From: an uncultured Monoglobus sp.
Lineage (GTDB): Bacteria; Bacillota; Clostridia; Monoglobales; Monoglobaceae
Length of the DNA: 64,000 nucleotides
Assembly: GCA_947625055.1 (NCBI GenBank)
Contig: CANQMT010000007.1
Span: 1 to 64,000 of the forward strand
Direction: 5' to 3'
Shown: positions 29,754 to 37,603 of the stretch, in pieces
Layout of the letters: the number at the start of each line of letters is the position of its first letter
Position numbering within the stretch: position 1 is the stretch's first letter
Made by a program: the position numbers and the translations under genes
The notes under the pieces: generated by a model
Told to the model about the DNA's origin: nothing
The model's input: the letters and a program-made list of their open reading frames with translations, nothing else
The model's database searches: none

Positions 29754-29811
29754 GTATAGCTGACCGTGATCCGCAAACCCGTAAAACGACAAAACATCCC
29801 AAATATTACAT

Positions 29812-29906
29812 TGCTCAAGGCATGAAATTTACGCGCTGCGTGCGTGCTGCGCGTAAAAATTCAGGGCGTTTCGGCATTGCCGAAACGCCCTGTTTGTGGG
29901 ATTTTA
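29812..29906. repeat. 95-bp double-hairpin repeat element, copy B
   Basis: Partner of 20561-20655. Hairpin 1 pairs TTTACGCGC (29828-29836) with GCGCGTAAA (29849-29857). Hairpin 2 is a perfect 14-bp stem, 29862-29875 with 29879-29892, around a 3-nt loop. On the minus strand hairpin 2 is followed by AATTTTT, so it can terminate the GGGtGRT gene, whose stop lies just beside it. Confidence 0.85.
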
Positions 29907-29914
29907 GATCAAAT

Positions 29915-30916
29915 TTAGCCTTTCATGGCTTCCTCGACGGCTACGGCCACGGCTACGGTGGCGCCTACCATCGGGTTGTTGCCCATACCTATGAGGCCCA
30001 TCATTTCAACGTGGGCGGGAACCGAGGACGAGCCCGCGAACTGCGCGTCGCTGTGCATTCTGCCCATCGTGTCGGTCATTCCGTAGGAAGCGGGACCCGC
30101 CGCCATGTTGTCGGGGTGGAGGGTTCTGCCCGTGCCGCCGCCGCTGGCAACCGAGAAATACTTCTTGCCCTGCTCGATACATTCCTTCTTGTATGTGCCG
30201 GCAACCGGGTGCTGGAACCTCGTGGGGTTGGTGGAGTTGCCCGTGATCGAAACGTCAACGCCCTCAAGGTGCATTATCGCAACGCCCTCGCGAACGTCGT
30301 CAGCACCGTAGCAGCGAACCTTTGAGCGCTCGCCGTCGGAGTAGGCCGTTTCATTGACAACCTTTACCTCGCCGGTGTAGTAGTCAAACTGTGTCTGAAC
30401 ATATGTAAATCCGTTGATCCTGGAGATGATCTGCGCGGCGTCCTTGCCGAGGCCGTTTAAGATAACTCTCAGGTCTTCCTTCCTCGCCTTGTTTGCGCTT
30501 CTGGCAAGGCCGATAGCGCCTTCCGCTGCCGCGAACGACTCGTGGCCCGCAAGGAACGCGAAGCACTTTGTCTCCTCGCGCAGGAGTCTCGCGCCCAAGT
30601 TTCCGTGGCCGATGCCGACTTTTCTGTCATCGGCAACGCTGCCGGGAATGCAGAACGACTGGAGGCCGAGGCCGATCTTTTCGGCCGCGTCCGCCGCGGT
30701 CTTTACGCCGTCCTTAATGGCGATAGCCGCGCCGACCGTGTAGGCCCAGCACGCGTTTTCAAAGCAAATGGGCTGAATTCCCTTAACTATGTTGTAGGCG
30801 TCAACGCCTTTTTCGTCACAAATCTGCTTCGCTTCCTCGATAGAAGAAATTCCGTGTTTTTTAAGCTCCGCATTGATTTGATCAATTCTTCTTTCATAAC
30901 TCTCAAATAAAGCCAT
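29915..30916 (-). CDS. GGGtGRT family protein
   Basis: A 333-residue protein with the eponymous GGGTGRTLHPDNMAAG segment near residue 265, plus repeated glycine/alanine-rich stretches (GLIGMGNNPMVGATVAVAVA at the C-terminus, IGHGNLGARLL in the middle). The family is conserved in anaerobic Bacillota, and its biochemical role is not established as far as I know. It lacks a signal peptide or membrane segments. AGGAGG precedes the ATG. It lies 20 bp after the Fe-S scaffold-like gene, with which the family usually occurs, so the two probably act together. Confidence 0.85.
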   Translation of the reverse strand: MALFESYERRIDQINAELKKHGISSIEEAKQICDEKGVDAYNIVKGIQPICFENACWAYTVGAAIAIKDGVKTAADAAEKIGLGLQSFCIPGSVADDRKVGIGHGNLGARLLREETKCFAFLAGHESFAAAEGAIGLARSANKARKEDLRVILNGLGKDAAQIISRINGFTYVQTQFDYYTGEVKVVNETAYSDGERSKVRCYGADDVREGVAIMHLEGVDVSITGNSTNPTRFQHPVAGTYKKECIEQGKKYFSVASGGGTGRTLHPDNMAAGPASYGMTDTMGRMHSDAQFAGSSSVPAHVEMMGLIGMGNNPMVGATVAVAVAVEEAMKG

Positions 30917-30936
30917 ATCTCAATTCCTCCTATCTA

Positions 30937-31629
30937 TTATTCGTGGCGCGGGTCGATAAGCTTATCCGCGTCGTCAACGCGTCCGTACTGGCCGCTCGCT
31001 TTTTCGAGCGCCTCGTTTGCGTCGGTGCCGTTTGAGATCATTTCCATCATTCTGCCGAGCTGAACGAACTTGTAGCCGATGATGGTTCCTTCCTTGTCAA
31101 CCGCGACCTTGGTGATATATCCCTCGGCGAGCTCCAGATATCTGGGGCCCTTTTTGAGGGTCGCGTATGTAGTGCCGACCTGGCTGCGCAGGCCTTTGCC
31201 GAGGTCTTCAAGACCGGCGCCGATCGGCAGACCGTCCTCGGAGAACGCGGTCTGTGTGCGGCCGTAAACGATCTGCAGGAACAGCTCTCTCATCGCGGTG
31301 TTGATAGCGTCGCACACCAGGTCGGTGTTGAGCGCCTCAAGAATAGTCTTTCCCACGAGGATCTCGGAGGCCATAGCCGCCGAGTGGGTCATGCCGCTGC
31401 AGCCGATCGTCTCGACCAGAGCTTCCTGGATAACGCCTTCCTTAACGTTCAGCGTGAGCTTGCATGTGCCCTGCTGAGGCGCGCACCAGCCGATACCGTG
31501 GGTCAGGCCGGAAACATCCTTAACTTCCTTAACCTGCGTCCACTTGCCCTCCTGAGGGATAGGCGCAGGTCCGTGATATGCCCCCTTAACCAAAGGACAC
31601 ATCGCTTCTACTTCACTTGAATACTTCAT
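30937..31629 (-). CDS. Iron-sulfur cluster assembly scaffold-like protein
   Basis: A 230-residue protein with an IscU/NifU-N-like core: GWCAPQQGTC and ETIGCSGMTHSAAMASEI give cysteines at positions like those of scaffold proteins, and CPLV lies near the start. It is longer than IscU (about 130) because of a C-terminal extension. It is first of a two-gene unit with the GGGtGRT protein. A ribosome site (AAAGGAG) precedes the ATG. Whether it builds clusters or carries another metal is not shown by sequence. Confidence 0.78.
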   Translation of the reverse strand: MKYSSEVEAMCPLVKGAYHGPAPIPQEGKWTQVKEVKDVSGLTHGIGWCAPQQGTCKLTLNVKEGVIQEALVETIGCSGMTHSAAMASEILVGKTILEALNTDLVCDAINTAMRELFLQIVYGRTQTAFSEDGLPIGAGLEDLGKGLRSQVGTTYATLKKGPRYLELAEGYITKVAVDKEGTIIGYKFVQLGRMMEMISNGTDANEALEKASGQYGRVDDADKLIDPRHE

Positions 31630-31703
31630 ATGATTGCTCCTTTCATTATACGATTATCGAACTTAATCGCTGCAAAATTCGATTTAAACCGCTTGCTGTG
31701 ATA

Positions 31704-31732
31704 ATTATATCAGTAAAATTAAAAATATGCAA
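31704..31732 (-). promoter_or_regulatory. Possible promoter of the scaffold/GGGtGRT unit
   Basis: Minus strand TTGCAT (31732-31727) and TATAAT (31709-31704), 17 bp apart. The -10 is perfect and the -35 weak. Confidence 0.5.
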
Positions 31733-31775
31733 GCCATATTCGGGAAATATTGAAAAATAAATTTGAAAAAATTTG

Positions 31776-31804
31776 TAGACAAAGCGGAAATGTTAATATA
31801 TAAT
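31776..31804 (+). promoter_or_regulatory. Promoter of the pyr operon
   Basis: TAGACA at 31776-31781 and TATAAT at 31799-31804, 17 bp apart. The leader to pyrR is about 65 bases. Confidence 0.65.
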
Positions 31805-31876
31805 ATATGGAAAGATGTTTTTGAGTGTTTCACACTGTCTCCGTCAGCGGGGCAAAAAAGACGCGAGGTGATCAAT

Positions 31877-32434
31877 ATGAGCGAGGTAATACTTGAAAAA
31901 CAGGAAATCGAAAGCAAGCTGAAAAAGATGGCGGCGCAGATCGTCGAGAGGAACGAGTTTGAAAAGAGCATATGCTTGATCGGAATTGTCCGCCGCGGCG
32001 TTGTCCTTGCAAACAAGCTCGCGGATTATATCAAAGAGCTCGGCGGGCCCGGGCTTGACGTGGGAGTTCTGGACATAACGCTGTACGGCGCGGACCATAA
32101 TCTTATCGCGAAATATCCGGTGCTGAACGATACCGCGATAGATTTTTCGATAGACGGACGGGTCGTCGTTTTGGTTGACGACATTCTCTACACCGGAAAA
32201 ACGATCCACACAGCGATCGACGCGCTGCTTAAAATAGGTTCGCCCGCGGAGATCCAGCTCGCGTGCTTTATCGACCGCGGAAGGCGCACGTTCCCGATAA
32301 GCGCCGACTATACCGGAGTCAGGATCAAGGGCTCGGGCCTTGACCGCGTTGCGCTTCACGTTGAGGAGGTTGACGGCGCGACCGAGATCATAATCGAAAA
32401 ACGCAAATCACCGGCAAAATACTACGGAAATTAG
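31877..32434 (+). CDS. pyrR: PyrR bifunctional regulator/uracil phosphoribosyltransferase
   Basis: A 185-residue PRTase-fold protein that senses UMP and attenuates pyr mRNA, with uracil phosphoribosyltransferase activity. The PRPP loop [14 protein letters not shown] is clear near residues 98-111, and DITLYGADH and [11 protein letters not shown] are typical of PyrR. GAGGTGATC precedes ATG 31877. It is first gene of pyrRBCFKD. I see no clear PyrR-binding anti-antiterminator loop in the short leader. Confidence 0.92.
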   Translation: MSEVILEKQEIESKLKKMAAQIVERNEFEKSICLIGIVRRGVVLANKLADYIKELGGPGLDVGVLDITLYGADHNLIAKYPVLNDTAIDFSIDGRVVVLVDDILYTGKTIHTAIDALLKIGSPAEIQLACFIDRGRRTFPISADYTGVRIKGSGLDRVALHVEEVDGATEIIIEKRKSPAKYYGN

Positions 32435-32448
32435 AGGGACTTACACTT

Positions 32449-33381
32449 ATGATAAAAGACTTATTGGGACTTAAGGAAACCTCGGCGGAGGATATTACCG
32501 CCATTTTGGATGACGCGGACAAGCTCAAGCGCGAGCTGCTGCTCAGCGACAACAAAAAATCAAATCTGCTCGGCGGCAAGGGCGTCATCACATTGTTTTA
32601 CGAGAACAGCACGCGCACGAGGGTTTCGTTTGAGATGGCCTCGAAATACCTCGGCGCCACGGCTGCGAACATGTCGTCAAGCGGCAGCAGCGTGGCGAAG
32701 GGCGAGACTCTGATCGACACGGTAAAGACTCTTGAAGCAATGAACACCGATGTGATAATAATCAGGCACAGCATGTCGGGCGCGCCGCATCTGGTTGCGA
32801 AGCATGTGGGCTGCCGCATAGTCAACGCCGGAGACGGCATGAACGAGCATCCGACTCAGGCGCTTCTGGACTTTATGACAATGCGCGAGAAAAAAGGTGA
32901 TATAAAAGGCTTAAAAGTGGCAATAATCGGAGATGTGAAGCACAGCCGTGTCGCCCGCAGCAATATTTACGGGCTGAAAAAGCTGGGCGCGGAGGTCGTT
33001 CTGGCCGGCCCGTCGACGCTGCTTCCCAAACGGCTCGAGGATATGGGCGTTAAGGTCTATACCGATGTCGACAAGGCCGTTGAGGGCGCGGACGTTGTCA
33101 TGGGCTTGCGCATCCAGCTTGAGCGGCAGAAGAAAGGCTTGTTCCCCACGGTTCGGGAATATAACAAATATTTCGGAGTGGACAAGCGCCGTCTCGCGCT
33201 GGCGAAGCCCGACGCGATACTTATGCACCCCGGCCCGGTCAACCGCGGCGTTGAACTCAATCCGGACATAATAGACGGCCCGCAGAGCGTTATTAACGAG
33301 CAGGTAACAAACGGCGTGTGCGTGCGCATGGCGGTGCTGAACATGGTAGCGAACGGCAGAAGATACGAGCCGCGCGCGTGA
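32449..33381 (+). CDS. pyrB: Aspartate carbamoyltransferase catalytic subunit
   Basis: A 310-residue enzyme joining carbamoyl phosphate and aspartate. Carbamoyl-phosphate site [13 protein letters not shown] near residue 49, HPTQALLD at about 130, and [11 protein letters not shown] near the C-terminus. No pyrI regulatory subunit is adjacent, as usual in Bacillota. It lies 14 bp after pyrR. Confidence 0.96.
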   Translation: MIKDLLGLKETSAEDITAILDDADKLKRELLLSDNKKSNLLGGKGVITLFYENSTRTRVSFEMASKYLGATAANMSSSGSSVAKGETLIDTVKTLEAMNTDVIIIRHSMSGAPHLVAKHVGCRIVNAGDGMNEHPTQALLDFMTMREKKGDIKGLKVAIIGDVKHSRVARSNIYGLKKLGAEVVLAGPSTLLPKRLEDMGVKVYTDVDKAVEGADVVMGLRIQLERQKKGLFPTVREYNKYFGVDKRRLALAKPDAILMHPGPVNRGVELNPDIIDGPQSVINEQVTNGVCVRMAVLNMVANGRRYEPRA

Positions 33382-33404
33382 AATTCGAGATAGGAGAAAA
33401 TGAT

Positions 33405-34685
33405 ATGTCAATTCTGATAAAGGGCGGTCATGTGGTTGACCCGAAAAACAACATAGATGAGAAGCTTGATATTCTGGTAAAAGACGGGATAATCGCGAAG
33501 GTTGGAGGCGATATAAGCGAGGCGGCGGACGAGGTAGTTGACGCCTCGGGAAAGATAGTCGCCCCCGGTCTGATCGATCTGCACGTTCATTTCCGCGAGC
33601 CGGGATATGAGTATAAAGAGGATATTGAGAGCGGAAGCCGCGCGGCGGCGCGGGGCGGCGTTACGACGGTCGTGTGTATGCCGAACACCAATCCGCCGGT
33701 TGACAACCCGGCTCTGGTGAAATATGTGCTGGATCGCGGCAAAGAGGTCGGCCTGACCAACGTGCTTACCACGGGCTGCATCACAAAGGGGCAGCAGAGC
33801 AAGGAGCTCACCGAAATGGGCGAGCTTAAAAGCGCGGGCGCGATCGGCGTGTCGGACGACGGCAGACCGGTCATAAACCCGTCGCTTATGCGCAGGGCGC
33901 TTGAGTACGCCGGAATGTTCGACCTGCCCGTGATGTCGCACAGCGAGGATCTGGATCTGGTTGACGGAGGCTCGATGAACGAGGGATATATGTCGACCTA
34001 TCTGGGACTTCGGGGAATTCCCAAGTGCGCCGAGAGCGTCGCGATCAGCCGCGACGTGCTGATCGCCGAGGAGGTCGGCGGCAGGCTGCATGTCTGCCAT
34101 GTCAGCACCCGAAACTCGATCGACGCGATACGCAGCGCGAAAAAGCGCGGCGCGAATATAACCTGTGAGACAGCGCCGCATTACTTCTCTCTGACCGAGG
34201 ACGCGGTCGACGGCTTTAACACCAATGCGAAAATGAACCCGCCCCTGAGAGAGAAGGACGATGTTGACGCGGTTATCGAGGGCCTTACAGACGGCACGAT
34301 CGACGCGATAGCCACCGACCACGCGCCCCACGACAGGGATGAGAAGGATATAGAGTTTGAGTACGCCTTAAACGGCATTGTGGGGCTTGAGACATCGCTG
34401 GGCCTCGGTTACACAAATCTTGTCGCGCCCGGAAAGCTCACGCTCAGTCAGTTGATAGAAAAGATGTCGGCCAATCCGGCGGATATAATAAAGATAGACA
34501 AGGGCACCCTCGGCGAGGGAAAAGCGGCGGATATTGTGATTTTTGACACCGAGGAGGAATACACGGTCGATATAAGCAAGTTCGCCTCGAAGAACAACAA
34601 CTGCCCTTACGACGGAATGAAGCTGCGCGGCAGGGTAGATATGACGATCCTTGGCGGAAAGATAGTGTATGAACGCAGGGATTAG
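33405..34685 (+). CDS. pyrC: Dihydroorotase
   Basis: A 426-residue class I amidohydrolase that closes the dihydroorotate ring. DLHVHFREPG carries two zinc histidines; HVCHVSTRNS and IATDHAPHDRDEK carry further metal and catalytic residues. TAGGAG sits 9 bases before ATG 33405; longer in-frame starts would run into pyrB and lack a site. Confidence 0.95.
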   Translation: MSILIKGGHVVDPKNNIDEKLDILVKDGIIAKVGGDISEAADEVVDASGKIVAPGLIDLHVHFREPGYEYKEDIESGSRAAARGGVTTVVCMPNTNPPVDNPALVKYVLDRGKEVGLTNVLTTGCITKGQQSKELTEMGELKSAGAIGVSDDGRPVINPSLMRRALEYAGMFDLPVMSHSEDLDLVDGGSMNEGYMSTYLGLRGIPKCAESVAISRDVLIAEEVGGRLHVCHVSTRNSIDAIRSAKKRGANITCETAPHYFSLTEDAVDGFNTNAKMNPPLREKDDVDAVIEGLTDGTIDAIATDHAPHDRDEKDIEFEYALNGIVGLETSLGLGYTNLVAPGKLTLSQLIEKMSANPADIIKIDKGTLGEGKAADIVIFDTEEEYTVDISKFASKNNNCPYDGMKLRGRVDMTILGGKIVYERRD

Positions 34686-34757
34686 AAAATAGTCGCCCTT
34701 CGTGGGATGAAAACGGGCATGGCCGAACATAAGAATTTCAATCAAAAGGAGAAAAAT

Positions 34758-35660
34758 ATGGACACACTTATTGAGAAAATTATCGAAACAGGGAACCCCA
34801 CCGTGGCGGGGCTTGACCCGAAGCTTGACTATCTGCCCGAGTCGATGATAAAGCAATCATTCGACAAATTCGGCGAGACCTTTGAGGGAGCGGCGGATGC
34901 ACTTTTCAGCTTTAACAAAGAGCTGATCGACGCGCTCTGCGACATAGTTCCTGCGGTTAAGCCGCAGTCGGCGTATTATGAAATGTACGGCATCGAGGGC
35001 ATCAAGTGCCTTAAAAAGACGATAGAGTACGCAAAGTCAAAGGGAATGTATGTTATCCTTGACGCGAAGCGCGGCGACATCGGCGCCACAAGCGAGGCAT
35101 ACGCGAAGGCGTATCTTGGAAAGACCGATCTGGGAGCGGAGCGGAAGCGCGCTTTTGAGCCCGACTCGATGACGGTCAATCCTTATCTCGGCACCGACGG
35201 CGTTAAGCCGTTTGTCGATCAGTGCGCGGCGAACCGAAAGAGCGTTTTCGTCCTTGTCAAGACATCCAACAAATCCTCGGGCGAGCTGCAGGATCTGCTC
35301 AGCGGCGGCAGGCCGATATACGAGCACATGGCGGGCTTGGTCAAGGAATGGGGAATTGACAACATAGGCACCCACGGCTATTCAAGAGTCGGCGCTGTGG
35401 TCGGAGCAACCTATCCCGAGCAGGCCGAGGTCCTGCGCGGACTGATGCCGCACACCTATTTTCTGGTTCCCGGCTACGGAGCGCAGGGCGGCAGGGCCGA
35501 GGATGTGGCAAAGTCGTTTAACGGCGACGGTTTGGGCGCGATAGTCAACGCGTCGCGCTCGATAATGTGCGCATATAAGAAAAACGGAGGAGGCGTAGGC
35601 GAGGCGGCCAGAGCCGAGGCGATAAGAATGAGAGACGATATTGTATCCGCTATCAAGTAA
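34758..35660 (+). CDS. pyrF: Orotidine 5'-phosphate decarboxylase (type 2)
   Basis: A 300-residue TIM-barrel enzyme making UMP. It belongs to the longer class found in actinobacteria and Clostridia: VAGLDPKLDYLP at the start, the catalytic ILDAKRGDIGAT, FEPDSMTVNPYLG and FLVPGYGAQGG. AAAAGGAG precedes ATG 34758. Confidence 0.95.
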   Translation: MDTLIEKIIETGNPTVAGLDPKLDYLPESMIKQSFDKFGETFEGAADALFSFNKELIDALCDIVPAVKPQSAYYEMYGIEGIKCLKKTIEYAKSKGMYVILDAKRGDIGATSEAYAKAYLGKTDLGAERKRAFEPDSMTVNPYLGTDGVKPFVDQCAANRKSVFVLVKTSNKSSGELQDLLSGGRPIYEHMAGLVKEWGIDNIGTHGYSRVGAVVGATYPEQAEVLRGLMPHTYFLVPGYGAQGGRAEDVAKSFNGDGLGAIVNASRSIMCAYKKNGGGVGEAARAEAIRMRDDIVSAIK

Positions 35661-35678
35661 AAAGAGGAGATAAATTTT

Positions 35679-36443
35679 ATGTTATGCAAGCTAAGCTATA
35701 AGAACGAGCTGAGGCCGGGGCTTTTTAACTTCATAATCGACTGTCCGGAAATGGCGGCGAAGGCGAAGCCCGGTCAGTTTATCCACGTCCTTTGCGGGGG
35801 TTCGGCGTATCTGCGCCGCCCGATCAGCATTTGCGACGCGGTGGATGATCGTTTTGTGAGGTTTATTTTTGAGGTTCGCGGCAAGGGAACAGCCGAGCTC
35901 TCTAAGGCGGAGCCCGGGCAGATGCTGGATATTCTCGGCCCGTTGGGAAACGGCTTTGATGTTTCGGCGGCAGAGGGCGCGGACGGCGATGTCCTGATTA
36001 TCGGCGGCGGCATAGGAATTTTCCCGCTGCTGATGCTGGCGAAGAGGCTGCCCGAAAAGCCCGCGGTCATGCTGGGCTTCAGGGATAAGGAAAACGCGGT
36101 CATGATCCGCGAGTTTTCAAACGCCGCCGAGAGCGTGTATGTCGCCAGCGACGACGGAAGCATCGGCTGCAAGGGATTTGTGACCGATATGCTCAAATCA
36201 AAAATCGCGTCGGGCGCGAAGATCTCGAGAATATACACCTGCGGCCCGGTGCCGATGATGAGGATCGTGACGGACATAGCCGGGGAAAACGGAATTGACT
36301 GTCAGATTTCCATGGAGGAGCGAATGGGCTGCGGCATCGGCGCCTGCGTGACCTGCACATGCGCCATGATCGACGGCTCAAAAAAGCGGGTCTGCAAGGA
36401 CGGCCCGGTATTCAGCGGAGCGGAGGTGGATTTCGATGGCTGA
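35679..36443 (+). CDS. pyrK: Dihydroorotate dehydrogenase electron transfer subunit
   Basis: A 254-residue FAD/[2Fe-2S] subunit of the NAD-linked PyrDB complex. FAD-binding YLRRPISICD, a nucleotide-binding GGGIGIFPL near residue 108, and a C-terminal cluster CGIGACVTCTC with a later cysteine in RVCKDGPVF. It overlaps pyrD by 8 bases, consistent with stoichiometric translation. Confidence 0.95.
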   Translation: MLCKLSYKNELRPGLFNFIIDCPEMAAKAKPGQFIHVLCGGSAYLRRPISICDAVDDRFVRFIFEVRGKGTAELSKAEPGQMLDILGPLGNGFDVSAAEGADGDVLIIGGGIGIFPLLMLAKRLPEKPAVMLGFRDKENAVMIREFSNAAESVYVASDDGSIGCKGFVTDMLKSKIASGAKISRIYTCGPVPMMRIVTDIAGENGIDCQISMEERMGCGIGACVTCTCAMIDGSKKRVCKDGPVFSGAEVDFDG

Positions 36444-37344
36444 TCTTAAAGTGAACATAGCGGGAGTTGAGTGGAAAAACCCCGTGACCACCGGATCGGG
36501 AACCTTCGGCTTCGGACGGGAATACGCCGAGTATTTTGACTTGTCCGAGCTTGGCGCGGTCTGCCTCAAGGCGCTGTCCGACAAGCCGAGGCTCGGCAAC
36601 AGATCGCCGAGGATAGCCGAGGTAAACGACGGAATATTAAACAGTGTGGGGCTCCAGAACCCCGGCGCGCCGCACTTTCTTGAAAACGAGCTTGAATGGC
36701 TCAGAAAGTTTGACACAAAGCTTATCGCCAATCTGTGCGGCTCGGCGGTGGAGGATTATGTTGAGGTCGCAGAAATGCTCGGCGACAAGCTTGACATGTT
36801 CGAGCTTAACATTTCCTGCCCCAACGTGAAAGAGGGCGGCATGGCCTTCGGCACAAGCCCGAAGATGGTTGAGGAGATAACCTCAAAGGTCAAGGCGGCC
36901 TCAAAGGTGCCGCTGATAGTTAAGCTGTCGCCCAACGTGACCGACATAACCGAGATCGCCAAAGCCGCCGAGGCGGGAGGAGCGGACGCGCTTTCGCTTA
37001 TAAACACTCTGCTCGGCATGAAAATTGACATAAAGACCCGCCGCCCGGTACTTAAAAACAACACCGGCGGATTGTCCGGCCCTGCGGTCATGCCCGTGGC
37101 GGTCCGTATGGTGCATCAGGTGCGCGGAGCGGTGAAGCTGCCGATAATCGGCATGGGCGGAATAACCACCGGCGAGGACGCGATAGAGTTCCTGCTGGCG
37201 GGAGCCGACGCCGTGGCGGTCGGAACCGCCGGAATAGTCGATCCTTACGCATGGATAAAGGTGCGCAACGGGATCAATGATTATCTGGATCAAAACGGAT
37301 ATAAGTCGGTCAAGGAAATTGTAGGGACCCTTGAGCTTAATTAA
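36436..37344 (+). CDS. pyrD: Dihydroorotate dehydrogenase, catalytic subunit (class 1B)
   Basis: A 302-residue FMN TIM barrel. TGSGTFGFGREY near the start, NISCPNVKEGGM with the catalytic cysteine, KLSPNVTDI, NTLLGMKID and GMGGITTGEDAIEFLLAGADAV are class 1B signatures (GMGGI region in two parts). It closes the pyr operon; carAB and pyrE are not in the window. Confidence 0.96.
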   Translation: MADLKVNIAGVEWKNPVTTGSGTFGFGREYAEYFDLSELGAVCLKALSDKPRLGNRSPRIAEVNDGILNSVGLQNPGAPHFLENELEWLRKFDTKLIANLCGSAVEDYVEVAEMLGDKLDMFELNISCPNVKEGGMAFGTSPKMVEEITSKVKAASKVPLIVKLSPNVTDITEIAKAAEAGGADALSLINTLLGMKIDIKTRRPVLKNNTGGLSGPAVMPVAVRMVHQVRGAVKLPIIGMGGITTGEDAIEFLLAGADAVAVGTAGIVDPYAWIKVRNGINDYLDQNGYKSVKEIVGTLELN

Positions 37345-37477
37345 GCTCAAAGAATAAATCCGTTTTTAACCGCTTAAAGGCGTTTGCTTTCATAAAAACA
37401 GCAATATGATCGGGCGTATCCGTGCAGAACCGCGAATATGCTCGATTTTTGTATTGCCGTTTCTGCATCTGATATGC

Positions 37478-37525
37478 AAAAGATATATTGTGTTGTAATA
37501 TAAATGTAACCACAATATCTGGTAT
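37478..37525 (+). promoter_or_regulatory. Tandem NrdR-like boxes
   Basis: Two 16-bp sites, 37478-37493 (AAAAGATATATTGTGT) and 37510-37525 (CCACAATATCTGGTAT), match the ACACWATATATWGTGT-type consensus at about 13 and 12 of 16 positions. Their 32-bp centre spacing is three helical turns, as in known NrdR operators. Confidence 0.65.
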
Positions 37526-37542
37526 TTTTAACAAAAAAACCC

Positions 37543-37571
37543 TTGCATTTCAAAATCAGGTATGCTATTAT
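37543..37571 (+). promoter_or_regulatory. Promoter of nrdDG
   Basis: TTGCAT at 37543-37548 and TATTAT at 37566-37571, spaced 17 bp, with extended -10 TGC at 37563-37565. It lies just after the NrdR-like boxes. Confidence 0.65.
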
Positions 37572-37603
37572 TAAATGCAGATACAAAAAGGGGATGTAAT
37601 AAA

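Noticed and set aside
31805-31876. PyrR-binding attenuator before pyrR
   Set aside because: No clear anti-antiterminator loop or terminator hairpin with a U-tract in the short leader.
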